From Candidatus Saccharibacteria bacterium oral taxon 488 (GTDB lineage Bacteria; Patescibacteriota; Saccharimonadia; Saccharimonadales; Saccharimonadaceae): DNA of 64,000 nt. The translations under genes were made by a program, and so were the position numbers. This document shows positions 37,844 to 45,047 of the stretch, piece after piece (position 1 is the stretch's first letter; each line of letters starts with the position of its first letter). The DNA lies in NCBI GenBank assembly GCA_013099015.1, contig CP039998.1:434001-498000 (forward strand). The letters run 5' to 3'. The notes beneath the pieces are model-generated. The model saw only the letters and a program-made list of their open reading frames with translations, searched no databases and was not told the origin of the DNA.

Positions 37844-39181
37844 CTAAATCTCAAACGCCGCGTCGTCATCACCGTCATAGCGCCGATCTTTGACCACGCT
37901 GATCATTCGCTCGAGACTAACTTTTTGTTCGGTTGACTCGATGAGGTTTTTGATCGTGTAGACACCCGAAGCGACCTCTTCTTCGCCGACAAACGCTACG
38001 AATGGGATGTTCTTTTTGAGTGCGGTTTTCAGCTGCTTGTCTAGTTTACGCCCGCTGAAATCTAACTCGGCCCGCACTCCCTCGCTGCGCAGCGACCGCG
38101 CTAGAGCATCGGCCCCCTCCAGTAGCGCCGGATCCACCGCGATGATATACACGTCAGTATGCGTCGTTAGTTTTGGTAGTAACTCGTGCACCTCGAGGAA
38201 CTGTTGCATGGTCGTCGCACCGAGCCCCACGCCGACTGTGGCGACCGGCTCGACACCAAATAGCCCGACCAGCCCATCATAGCGCCCGCCGCCGAATAAC
38301 GCTCGATTATTCTCCGGCGAATTGTCGAAAAACTCAAACACCGTACCGGTATAATAATCCAGCCCGCGCATCAGCGTCACGTCAAACATCGCATTGCCGA
38401 TGCCTTTCTGGCGCAGCAGGGTCATCACCTGGCGAAGCTGCTGGACACTCGGGCTATCCGCCAACTCCTCCGGCAGATCATCGACACTGCGCATGCTAAT
38501 TAGCTGCGCCAACTTTGGCAGGCCCGCCTTAGCCTCTTCTGAACCGAAAATCTCGATGGCTTGCTCGCGGAAAGCTTCTGGCGAAATCTTATTCTTTCGA
38601 TCAAGTAGCCGCGTCATCATCTGGGCGCCGATCACATCAAGGCCGAGAAACCCGCTCATCAACTGATTGATCAACTGGCGATTATTCACCCGCACCGTAA
38701 ACATGTCTTCGCGCGCACCAAAGTTCATGATGCTATGGTAGCCAAACTCGATAATCTCCGCGTCCGCCCACGGCCCCTCCGCACCAAACAGGTCGGCGTT
38801 CAATTGCCAAAACTCGCGCTCCCGACCACGCTGCGGCCGCTCATAGCGCATAAAATTAGCGATAGAATAGAGCCGAGCTGGCATGGGTAATTCCTGACGC
38901 CGACCGGCCACCATGCGGGAAATCGACGGCGTCATCTCTGGGCGAATCGCCACCTGGCGACCACCGCGATCGGTGAATAGATACGTCTGCTCGCCCGCTA
39001 ACTCCTGCCCTGACTTGGCGGTGTAAATATCCAGCGGCTCAAGCAAGGGTGCGCCATATTCCTCGTACCCAAAACTCTGCGCCGTGGCGTGCCACACCTT
39101 GAAGATATAGTTTTGCAGGCGCTTATCCTCCGGGAAATAATCGCGCGCGCCCTTATAACTCTGAGTTGATAAATTGCTCAT
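37844..39181 (-). CDS. hisS: Histidyl-tRNA synthetase
   Basis: 445 residues from MSNLSTQSYKGARDYFPEDK; this start is preferred to one 13 codons upstream, which overlaps a likely -10 (CACAAT). Class II motif 2 is FMRYERPQRGREREFWQLNA, the histidine-binding HisA block is LMRGLDYYTGTVFEFF, and motif 3 is VATVGVGLGAT. The anticodon-binding domain (VYIIAVDPALLEGADALARS onward) closes the protein. It ends with an acidic DGDDDAAFEI tail. The gene directly precedes tig on the same strand. Confidence 0.95.
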   Translation of the reverse strand: MSNLSTQSYKGARDYFPEDKRLQNYIFKVWHATAQSFGYEEYGAPLLEPLDIYTAKSGQELAGEQTYLFTDRGGRQVAIRPEMTPSISRMVAGRRQELPMPARLYSIANFMRYERPQRGREREFWQLNADLFGAEGPWADAEIIEFGYHSIMNFGAREDMFTVRVNNRQLINQLMSGFLGLDVIGAQMMTRLLDRKNKISPEAFREQAIEIFGSEEAKAGLPKLAQLISMRSVDDLPEELADSPSVQQLRQVMTLLRQKGIGNAMFDVTLMRGLDYYTGTVFEFFDNSPENNRALFGGGRYDGLVGLFGVEPVATVGVGLGATTMQQFLEVHELLPKLTTHTDVYIIAVDPALLEGADALARSLRSEGVRAELDFSGRKLDKQLKTALKKNIPFVAFVGEEEVASGVYTIKNLIESTEQKVSLERMISVVKDRRYDGDDDAAFEI

Positions 39182-39250
39182 GGTTGCTTTTATTGTGGCA
39201 CAATGGGGCGAATTTTTCAATGATAAAGACGAATGAGAGCTTGAAGTGTA

Positions 39251-39778
39251 TCAACCGAGCACATGCTGCTGCAGCCAGCAATACATAGCCACAGTCGCTG
39301 CCGCGCCGACGTTGATGGAACGCGTCGAGCCGAATTGTTCAATAGCCACTATCTTGTCTGCCGCCTGCACCATCTCCTCGGAGATTCCCGGACCCTCTTG
39401 GCCAAACACCAGCACCGCGCGCTTTGGCAAAGCCGTCTCTGACATATTGACGCTGCCCGGGATATTGTCAATCGCGATAATTTCTCTCCCTTCAGCCTTC
39501 ATCAACTCGACAAACTCCGCCGTCGAACCGACATACTGTACGTGCAAATATTTATCCGTCATCATGGCACCGCGCTTGTTCCATTGCCGCCTGCCGATGA
39601 CGTAAATCTGCCGTACGCCAAACGCATTAGCACTCCTGACAATCGTCCCCATGTTAAAATCCCGCTCGGTGTTCTCCAAAGTAATCACCAAGCCGTGATC
39701 CTTGACATCCAGCTCTTTCATGATTTCTGCCTCGCTCTGACCCTTGAATTTGTCAATCACATTTCGCGTATCTTGCAT
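39251..39778 (-). CDS. SpoU/TrmH-family RNA methyltransferase
   Basis: 175 residues from MQDTRNVIDKFKGQSEAEIM. It shows the SPOUT motifs: N(M/T)GTIVRSANAFGVRQIYVI (motif 1), KRAVLVFGQEGPGISEEMVQ (motif 2) and EQFGSTRSINVGAAATVAMY (motif 3), so it methylates ribose 2'-OH in tRNA or rRNA. It has no extra N-terminal substrate-binding domain, so the target cannot be told. TACAAT (39786-39791) is 7 bases from the ATG and no ribosome site is seen. Confidence 0.9.
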   Translation of the reverse strand: MQDTRNVIDKFKGQSEAEIMKELDVKDHGLVITLENTERDFNMGTIVRSANAFGVRQIYVIGRRQWNKRGAMMTDKYLHVQYVGSTAEFVELMKAEGREIIAIDNIPGSVNMSETALPKRAVLVFGQEGPGISEEMVQAADKIVAIEQFGSTRSINVGAAATVAMYCWLQQHVLG

Positions 39779-39832
39779 CTCTGTTATTGTAGCAAATGGG
39801 GATGAAAAAACAGAAAAACTTGACAAAAATCA

Positions 39833-39861
39833 TTGACATTTTTTCATATAAGTGATATATA
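39833..39861 (+). promoter_or_regulatory. Promoter of the 108-residue gene locus
   Basis: TTGACA (39833-39838), 17 bases, TATATA (39856-39861). A second TTGACA starts at 39818. Transcription from here gives a leader of about 175 bases before the ATG at 40047. Confidence 0.65.
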
Positions 39862-39910
39862 TATCAGCTTTTGTTGACATAAATTTGACTTATTGTCCAA
39901 AGGCGTTCAT

Positions 39911-39923
39911 TGACAAGCAGACG
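39911..39923 (+). repeat. Inverted repeat copy 1
   Basis: TGACAAGCAGACG, perfectly complementary to 40439-40451 on the other side of the 108-residue gene. It could be the end of a small mobile element or a long-range RNA pairing between leader and trailer. Confidence 0.6.
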
Positions 39924-39980
39924 ACACAAGGTGAGATTTTGCTTCTTTTATGGCAAGAGGCGCGAAACCTCATCTTGTGT
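39924..39980 (+). promoter_or_regulatory. Structured leader hairpin
   Basis: ACACAAGGTGAG (39924-39935) pairs with CTCATCTTGTGT (39969-39980) over 12 bp with one G-U pair, enclosing a 33-base region that itself can form AGG/CCT and TTGC/GCAA stems. It lies in the leader of the 108-residue gene, where riboswitches or attenuators occur. No known riboswitch class was recognised. Confidence 0.5.
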
Positions 39981-40046
39981 GTTATAGGATTGCACACGTC
40001 CAGTTATTGGATGGCATGTCGCCAAAGATGTGGAGAAAGAGATGCC

Positions 40047-40373
40047 ATGACTCACATGGTTAACATCGAAGGTATTTCACCGGCAGAAGTTCTCGCGAGG
40101 CTTTTTAACAATTCCAGGCCCGTTGGGATGGGTATCCTCGCGGCCATTCATGGCCCCCAGGAGCTGAGCGTCGAAATGGCGCAGGAGCTTCTCGACGAAG
40201 AAAAGAGGAGGGGTGGGAACATCTCCTTCGATTACCTCTTCGGGAGACCGTTGAAGGTATTTTTCTCAAACGACCGAGAGCTGGACCCCAGACTCTACGA
40301 CCGGGATAACGGAGGCCCGGGGACGGCAGCGCAGCTCATTAATGAGCTGCGCAAGGCCAAAGGCCTGACTTAG
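40047..40373 (+). CDS. 108-residue protein of unknown function, foreign-looking
   Basis: Starts MTHMVNIEGISPAEVLARLF after a GGAGAAAGAG site. No signal or membrane segment. Segments such as ISFDYLFGRPLKVFFSNDRE and DPRLYDRDNGGPGTAAQLIN look like a compact, well-conserved domain, but I cannot assign a family. Codon use differs from the neighbours: six of nine Arg codons are AGG/AGA, which are rare in the surrounding genes, suggesting acquisition. It is enclosed by its own promoter, structured leader, structured trailer and terminator and by a 13-bp inverted repeat. Confidence 0.7.
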   Translation: MTHMVNIEGISPAEVLARLFNNSRPVGMGILAAIHGPQELSVEMAQELLDEEKRRGGNISFDYLFGRPLKVFFSNDRELDPRLYDRDNGGPGTAAQLINELRKAKGLT

Positions 40374-40382
40374 TACCAGGCC

Positions 40383-40456
40383 AAGCATGACAAGTGAGCG
40401 GCGGAACACACGTTGTCTCACCTAAGGCAACCCTATCCCGTCTGCTTGTCATGCTT
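40383..40456 (+). ncRNA. Candidate structured RNA or 3' trailer element
   Basis: AAGCATGACAAG (40383-40394) pairs perfectly over 12 bp with CTTGTCATGCTT (40445-40456). Inside it GTGAG (40394-40398) faces CTCAC (40417-40421). The element is 74 bases, begins ten bases after the stop of the 108-residue gene and is followed by a separate terminator, so the stem is not itself the terminator. It does not look like 4.5S RNA, 6S RNA, tmRNA or RNase P RNA. Confidence 0.4.
40439..40451 (-). repeat. Inverted repeat copy 2
   Basis: CGTCTGCTTGTCA, the exact reverse complement of 39911-39923. It overlaps the 3' arm of the candidate structured RNA, so the leader pairing and the local stem would compete. 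Confidence 0.6.
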
Positions 40457-40477
40457 ACCATATATCTGCATAATACC

Positions 40478-40501
40478 CCGAGGAGACATCCTCGGTTTTT
40501 A
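40478..40501 (+). terminator. Terminator of the 108-residue gene locus
   Basis: Perfect 7-bp stem CCGAGGA / TCCTCGG with a GACA tetraloop and a T5 tail on the plus strand. Confidence 0.9.
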
Positions 40502-40514
40502 TAGTCAAACAATA

Positions 40515-40540
40515 TAAAACGATGAGCGCTGACTCATCGT
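40515..40540 (-). terminator. Terminator after tRNA-Leu(CAG)
   Basis: Perfect 8-bp stem ACGATGAG / CTCATCGT with a 6-base loop, followed by TTTTAT on the minus strand, just past the tRNA 3' end. Confidence 0.8.
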
Positions 40541-40548
40541 ATGATTTC

Positions 40549-40635
40549 TGGTGCGGATGAAAGGACTTGAACCTTCACGTACTTGCGTACACTAGCACCT
40601 GAAGCTAGCGCGTCTACCAATTCCGCCACATCCGC
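40549..40635 (-). tRNA. tRNA-Leu(CAG)
   Basis: 87 bases with encoded CCA. Acceptor stem GCGGATG / CATCCGC, D arm GGAATTGGTAGAC, anticodon loop TTCAGGT on stem CTAGC/GCTAG (anticodon CAG, reading CUG), a long class-II variable arm, and T arm GGTTCAAGTCC. Its T arm and acceptor are identical to those of tRNA-Leu(UAG) at 42441 on the opposite strand. Confidence 0.95.
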
Positions 40636-40695
40636 GTGACTACCGAGTATTATACACGACCGGCCGCTCCTCCGCAAGGAGTTTGCCCAGCCGTT

Positions 40696-42300
40696 TCAGC
40701 CCGCCAGCCGGCACCAAGCATTTAATTCTTCTGCCAGTTGTTTCATCGGCACAGCAGTCTTGATACCCGGCGCGAGGATGCCTTTTGGATCAAAGATGTG
40801 CTTGATTTTTGCATACAGGTCACGTTCCTCCGGTGTGAGCGTTGGCTGGACAAACGCCGCCTTGAGCCGACCCTCGCCGCCAAAGCCTGCGAACGACCCT
40901 TCGTGGCTAGTCACGATTCGCACCATGTCCGAGCAGAGTTTGAGGATACGCTGGCGGTCACTGACCTTTTTGCTCGAGAATACCGGATAGCTATTGATCA
41001 TACCAGTCGTCGCGTCGATAAATAGCGGCATGGCCACGCCATATTCTTTCTCGAGTGCGCGCATCGACTTGATAAAGCCGTCCAGCTGCACGCCCGGCAG
41101 CCACATCCCCGAGAATACCTGCGGCATGACACCGTGCTCATCCGTTGGATGCTCCGCCAAGGTCAGCACTGAATGCAGCGTAAACGCCTCTTTCATTTCC
41201 ATGTCGCGTAGCTCAACCTGCACGGCTGTACCACCACGAAGCGCGCGCAGTAACTTCTTGGCGGCCTTGCTACGCGCTCGGTCTGAAAATGCGTGAAAGA
41301 GCGCCACTACCACGCCACCGCGATAGCATTCTTTTGGCGCCCACGCTAGTTTTTTACCCTGCGCCGCCGCCCGCGAGAAAAGCCGCCCGTCGATCAGCTC
41401 GACCGTCGAGGCACCCGCTTGGAGCGCTGTGTCAACCGCCGCCTGCGCTGCATTCATTGAACTATACGCCGCGCTCACCACGGTCAGTTCTGGGTGGATG
41501 AAGTCAGCTTTCATGATTAGCTCGCCGATGATACCGAGGCTGCCTTGAGCGCCGACAAACAGCGGCGTGAGGTCAAACGAGCCGTCGCGCTGCCGCACCT
41601 GAGCGATACTCGAAAAGCCGGCCATCTCTGGCGCGCTAGCATCAATCCGAGCGATCAGCGCTTCATTATCGGTTATCAAATTATCCAGCTGACGGTATAA
41701 TTCGCCCTCAAATGTTGCCAGGCCCTTTTTCTTGCTCAGCTCGCGCTTTGACAGCCGGCCGGTCTGCACGATATCGCCACTTGACAAGACAACTTCCATC
41801 TGGTGAATCGACTGGCTCAATAGACCATACGCCGAGGACAGCATGCCAGCCGCTTCAGTACTAATCGCACCACCAATCGTGCCGTCCTCGCCCGTCAATG
41901 AAATTTCCGGCAGGCCCAAACCCTTATGCGTTGACAGCACCGCTTGCGCCGCTCTGTGAGAAATACCCGACTGGAGGTGGACCAGCTGCTGCTTGGCATC
42001 AATCCCGACAACGTTATGCATATGTGCCGACATGTCGATGGCAATGCCACGCCCAATCGCCGCGCCCGTACCGTCCGTGCCGTGTCCGCGCGCATACACC
42101 GGCAAGACGTGGCCCTTCTCCGCCAGCTGCGAACAAAACCGCAAAATCTTGCGCACATCACTCGTATCTGCTACTCGTGCGATCAGCTCCGGCCGGCGCG
42201 CAAGCACGCTCCCGTCCCGCTGCGCATCCGCCAAAGCACCGTCATGCGTCACCACTTCACCCGTCAGATGTTCATTCAAATACGTCGCAACCTTATTCAT
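40696..42300 (-). CDS. FAD-linked oxidase (GlcD/D-lactate dehydrogenase-like)
   Basis: 534 residues from MNKVATYLNEHLTGEVVTHD, after a GGGGGA site; the frame is open far upstream, but that stretch crosses the divergent tRNA promoter and reads implausibly. The N-terminal PCMH-type FAD domain shows GHGTDGTGAAIGRGIAIDMS and SLTGEDGTIGGAISTEAAGM. FVGAQGSLGIIGELIMKADF is the second FAD segment, and the C-terminal oxidase domain ends GGEGRLKAAFVQPTL and the typical FDPKGILAPG motif. It oxidises a 2-hydroxy acid; whether lactate, glycolate or another is unclear. No [FeS] subunit lies nearby. Confidence 0.88.
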   Translation of the reverse strand: MNKVATYLNEHLTGEVVTHDGALADAQRDGSVLARRPELIARVADTSDVRKILRFCSQLAEKGHVLPVYARGHGTDGTGAAIGRGIAIDMSAHMHNVVGIDAKQQLVHLQSGISHRAAQAVLSTHKGLGLPEISLTGEDGTIGGAISTEAAGMLSSAYGLLSQSIHQMEVVLSSGDIVQTGRLSKRELSKKKGLATFEGELYRQLDNLITDNEALIARIDASAPEMAGFSSIAQVRQRDGSFDLTPLFVGAQGSLGIIGELIMKADFIHPELTVVSAAYSSMNAAQAAVDTALQAGASTVELIDGRLFSRAAAQGKKLAWAPKECYRGGVVVALFHAFSDRARSKAAKKLLRALRGGTAVQVELRDMEMKEAFTLHSVLTLAEHPTDEHGVMPQVFSGMWLPGVQLDGFIKSMRALEKEYGVAMPLFIDATTGMINSYPVFSSKKVSDRQRILKLCSDMVRIVTSHEGSFAGFGGEGRLKAAFVQPTLTPEERDLYAKIKHIFDPKGILAPGIKTAVPMKQLAEELNAWCRLAG

Positions 42301-42358
42301 AGTCCCCCTTTTTCTGTTAATTTCATGATAGCACGGTCGAGGTGGAGCGTAAAGTGTA

Positions 42359-42387
42359 TTGCCTGGGCGCGGCGGGTCATGTATAAT
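42359..42387 (+). promoter_or_regulatory. Promoter of the tRNA-Leu/tRNA-Val/156-residue gene unit
   Basis: TTGCCT (42359-42364), 17 bases, TATAAT (42382-42387). The next 50 bases contain a short GATGCGC/GCGCGTC stem before the tRNA. Confidence 0.75.
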
Positions 42388-42440
42388 TGAGGGGTAGATG
42401 CGCCTGAACGTACGGTTGCGCGTCTTTAACGAATAACCAT

Positions 42441-42525
42441 GCGGATGTGGTGGAATTGGTAGACACGCATGCCTTAGGAGCATGTGCCTCACGGCGTGAA
42501 GGTTCAAGTCCTTTCATCCGCACCA
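42441..42525 (+). tRNA. tRNA-Leu(UAG)
   Basis: 85 bases with encoded CCA. Acceptor GCGGATG / CATCCGC; anticodon loop CTTAGGA on stem CATGC/GCATG gives anticodon UAG (CUA/CUG family). It has a long variable arm and T arm GGTTCAAGTCC. It forms an imperfect inverted repeat with tRNA-Leu(CAG), including a perfect 31-base 3' block, on either side of the FAD oxidase gene. Confidence 0.95.
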
Positions 42526-42539
42526 AGGTTTTATTTTAT

Positions 42540-42616
42540 GGGAGATTAGCTCAGTTGGCTAGAGCGCACGATTCACATTCGTGAGGTCACAGGTTCGAGC
42601 CCTGTATTTCCCACCA
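42540..42616 (+). tRNA. tRNA-Val(CAC)
   Basis: 77 bases with encoded CCA. Acceptor GGGAGAT / ATTTCCC, D arm with GG, anticodon stem CACGA/TCGTG around TTCACAT (anticodon CAC), T arm AGGTTCGAGCCCT. It follows tRNA-Leu(UAG) after 14 bases, and a protein gene starts 9 bases after its CCA. Confidence 0.95.
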
Positions 42617-42625
42617 TCTGGTATT

Positions 42626-43096
42626 ATGCAAAAATTCAACAGTTTAGATGGCCGCCTCAACGAGATAACCAAGCGTCTTGATAGCATAGACCGACGGCTC
42701 GGCAGTCTCGAGAAAAGTCAGGCTGAGTCTAAGTCAGCAACACGACACACCGTTCACCGCCTCAACCGCCACCCAGCGCCATGGACATTCGGTCAGCATC
42801 CAGACGACTACAAGGGCCCGGTTTGGATTCGAATTACTCCTGCTACTGGCAACGCCAACAAACCGCACACTATTCGCATCCTCTGGGGCCAGTACTTATT
42901 TGAGCGAGAGCTATATATTCCTGACGGGCCGCTCAGCCTGACTCATCACAAAACTAATCTCGGCTCAATCCCACTGCAAATCAACGTCGAGCCAGCAGCT
43001 ACCGTCACTGTCGGACAAGGCCCACCGCCTGATGAAGAATGGATAAACATCGATGAAGGCTGGACACGGCTGGCTGGGGCGCCAATTTGGGCGTGA
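42626..43096 (+). CDS. Unknown 156-residue protein directly downstream of tRNA-Val
   Basis: The ATG lies 9 bases after the tRNA-Val CCA end; the longer reading frame from 42581 would lie inside the tRNA and is rejected. An N-terminal heptad-like coiled coil (about residues 3-38, FNSLDGRLNEITKRLDSIDR) is followed by a linker and a beta-rich domain (WTFGQHPDDYKGPVWIRITP, HTIRILWGQYLFERELYIPD, VTVGQGPPPDEEWINIDEGW). No signal peptide. No family recognised. No room exists for a promoter or ribosome site, so it should be co-transcribed with the tRNAs and translated from a 9-base leader after tRNA processing. Confidence 0.7.
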   Translation: MQKFNSLDGRLNEITKRLDSIDRRLGSLEKSQAESKSATRHTVHRLNRHPAPWTFGQHPDDYKGPVWIRITPATGNANKPHTIRILWGQYLFERELYIPDGPLSLTHHKTNLGSIPLQINVEPAATVTVGQGPPPDEEWINIDEGWTRLAGAPIWA

Positions 43097-43137
43097 GTGT
43101 TCTTTCACGTATTGAGGTCTATTAACTACACCCTTGA

Positions 43138-43611
43138 TCAGCCTAGTGCGAGCTTTGCCATAAACACCCGAGTCCGTTCAGCACGTGTGCTCTCCGTGGG
43201 TCGGCTTATCTGATAGAGTAGTTCGCCCTTCGGATTTCTGTCTACTTCGACAAACCCTAATTGTCTCAAGACACTGAGGTCACGTCGAATCTCGGGGATA
43301 TCCCCTCTTGCCAATGAGGCAATCTCAAGAAGAGTCATCGGTATGCCATGAACAAGCACCCCCAGTACGGTCTGCTTTGCGCTGATGGATCCCGGGGAGT
43401 ATACCAAATCTTGAACCTGACGCCTTAGCAGATCCAAGAGATGCCGTTCCTCTACTTCTATTGAAGATGGATCCGAATCAAGCACATTGCCTTCATCCAT
43501 AGATCGTGATCGATCTGACCTCTGAAGAACCACAAGCTCTTCGTAGGGCTTATTTGGTTGAGGGTTAAGACATGCCGCCGCATGATCTTTTTCTATTTGT
43601 GATATTTTCAT
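43138..43611 (-). CDS. Winged-helix-like protein, possibly a regulator
   Basis: 157 residues after a strong AAGGAGGT site. The C-terminal half fits a winged helix: HGIPMTLLEIASLARGDIPE, IRRDLSVLRQLGFVEVDRNP, KGELLYQISRP, with a recognition helix and wing. The N-terminal half is charged and helical. This arrangement suggests DNA binding or a ScpB/MarR-like role; the specific function is not known. It is convergent with the tRNA-linked gene. Confidence 0.6.
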   Translation of the reverse strand: MKISQIEKDHAAACLNPQPNKPYEELVVLQRSDRSRSMDEGNVLDSDPSSIEVEERHLLDLLRRQVQDLVYSPGSISAKQTVLGVLVHGIPMTLLEIASLARGDIPEIRRDLSVLRQLGFVEVDRNPKGELLYQISRPTESTRAERTRVFMAKLALG

Positions 43612-43774
43612 ACGACCTCCTTACAATATAACCGTTTTATCAATCAGGGTCTTCGAAATTACACACTCCCAGAGAGTATCCCCCGCATAGTCATATGATA
43701 CCATCTCTGTGGAGTGGGTCAAATCCAGCCCATCCTACTAATTTTTGAATACCTGTGCTATATTAAAAAGCAGT

Positions 43775-44206
43775 ATGAAGGAACAATGGCATTCATCACC
43801 AGAGCAAGAATGGCTGGAAGATCAGCAGTCGCAGAGTAAGGCGGGTACGGATGGAGCTCCAAGGAAGTGGCGTGAAGTGGTAGTGCAGGATTTAGAAACG
43901 GCAAAGCATGGCTCACCTGGTCGAAAGCCCCCTGTTAAGGCGGTATATTCAAAGGGCGACATGAAAGTAACAGTCTTTGGTACAACGCCAGATCGCGACG
44001 TCTACATGAGAATTTCCTGCAGAGGAGTAGCCAGAAACATCAGGCTTCAACGATCAGACCCAGAGGGTGCTTTGCTAGCTCGGTTTGGTCCAGAGCTTGG
44101 CGCAGACATGATTCGCGTTATTCAACGTCGACCTGGGGTGAATCGACGTAAGGTGAGTCGTAAGTTTTTTGAAGCCATCAGGATCGACCCGCCAGAAACT
44201 GAGTGA
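43775..44206 (+). CDS. Unrecognised 143-residue basic protein
   Basis: Start MKEQWHSSPEQEWLEDQQSQ. TATATT (43759-43764) lies 10 bases before the ATG. The protein is rich in Arg, Lys and Pro. A central strand-rich part (AVYSKGDMKVTVFGTTPDRD, VYMRISCRGVARNIRLQRSD) precedes a basic helical tail (RPGVNRRKVSRKFFEAIRID). No signal peptide; it might bind nucleic acid. No family recognised. Confidence 0.6.
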   Translation: MKEQWHSSPEQEWLEDQQSQSKAGTDGAPRKWREVVVQDLETAKHGSPGRKPPVKAVYSKGDMKVTVFGTTPDRDVYMRISCRGVARNIRLQRSDPEGALLARFGPELGADMIRVIQRRPGVNRRKVSRKFFEAIRIDPPETE

Positions 44207-44346
44207 TCGAGCAGACCCTAGTAGTTGATTAATAGGAGTTACTTAAGAGGTTACTACCATTTGAGTATACCTGTCTGTCACACAGTAACAGTCCTAGAGA
44301 CTCCTCCATCTCCACCACAAACGTAATCCAGTGTTATACTATCACC

Positions 44347-44931
44347 ATGAACACCAACACCGAATACGACCCACTTCCACCCGGCCTCTTTGTCTGGATG
44401 GATTTGGAGTATACGACGACCGATGTTGATACGGCGCGGATACTTGAAGTCGCGGCGATTATCACCGACCGCCAATTGAAGCAAATTGGCGAACCGTTTT
44501 CTTTAGCCTGCAAGCCTAATGGCTTCTCTGAACATTTTATGCCCGAATCGGTTGTCGATATGCACACGCGAAATGGTCTACTGGACGATATTTCCGCGTC
44601 AAAATACAACGAGTCCGCACTCGAAAAGCAAGCACTCAATTGGCTACAGCAAACCGCGAATAATGCTGTTTTGATTCACTGCGGCTATTATCTGCAATGT
44701 GATCGCGAGATCCTCGCAAGGCGCATGCCCGCGCTGTATGAGCGTCTGGGATTCCGACAACTTGACGTGCGTTGCCTCGAGGAAATGGCCGATGCTTGGA
44801 CGAGCCGGGGCCGATATCGACGAACCGACCACCACAATCATCGTGCGCTCGGCGATGTGAGGGAGGCAATCCTGCTAGCTGGGAAGTACAAAGAGCGGTT
44901 TATGCCGCGAGAAATGTCACACGATGCTTAG
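44347..44931 (+). CDS. orn: Oligoribonuclease-like DEDDh exonuclease
   Basis: Degrades short RNA oligonucleotides to mononucleotides. 194 residues: exonuclease I motif VWMDLEYTTTD (D19, E21), motif II HCGYYLQCDREILARRMP (Asp), motif III HNHRALGDVREAI (His, Asp). The layout LDVRCLEEMADAW is typical of Orn. TATACT (44335-44340) lies exactly 6 bases before the ATG and no ribosome site is present. Confidence 0.85.
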   Translation: MNTNTEYDPLPPGLFVWMDLEYTTTDVDTARILEVAAIITDRQLKQIGEPFSLACKPNGFSEHFMPESVVDMHTRNGLLDDISASKYNESALEKQALNWLQQTANNAVLIHCGYYLQCDREILARRMPALYERLGFRQLDVRCLEEMADAWTSRGRYRRTDHHNHRALGDVREAILLAGKYKERFMPREMSHDA

Positions 44932-45047
44932 ATAAAAGATAGGTATGACCACTGATAATTCAGCTAGCCAACCTTCCCATCCTCGCCCATCTGTGCTACA
45001 ATTAATCACCAAAGGAAGGTCTGCCGTTAATCCCAGACCATATTTTT

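Noticed and set aside
40383..40456. tmRNA, 4.5S RNA, 6S RNA or RNase P RNA
   Set aside because: No tRNA-like end, SRP domain-IV motif or other core pattern was seen; kept only as a generic structured element.
40636..42507. Upstream start of the FAD oxidase near 42507
   Set aside because: That extension crosses tRNA-Leu(UAG) on the other strand, reads as implausible protein, and a ribosome site supports 42300.
42581..42625. Upstream extension of the 156-residue gene
   Set aside because: The extra codons lie inside tRNA-Val.
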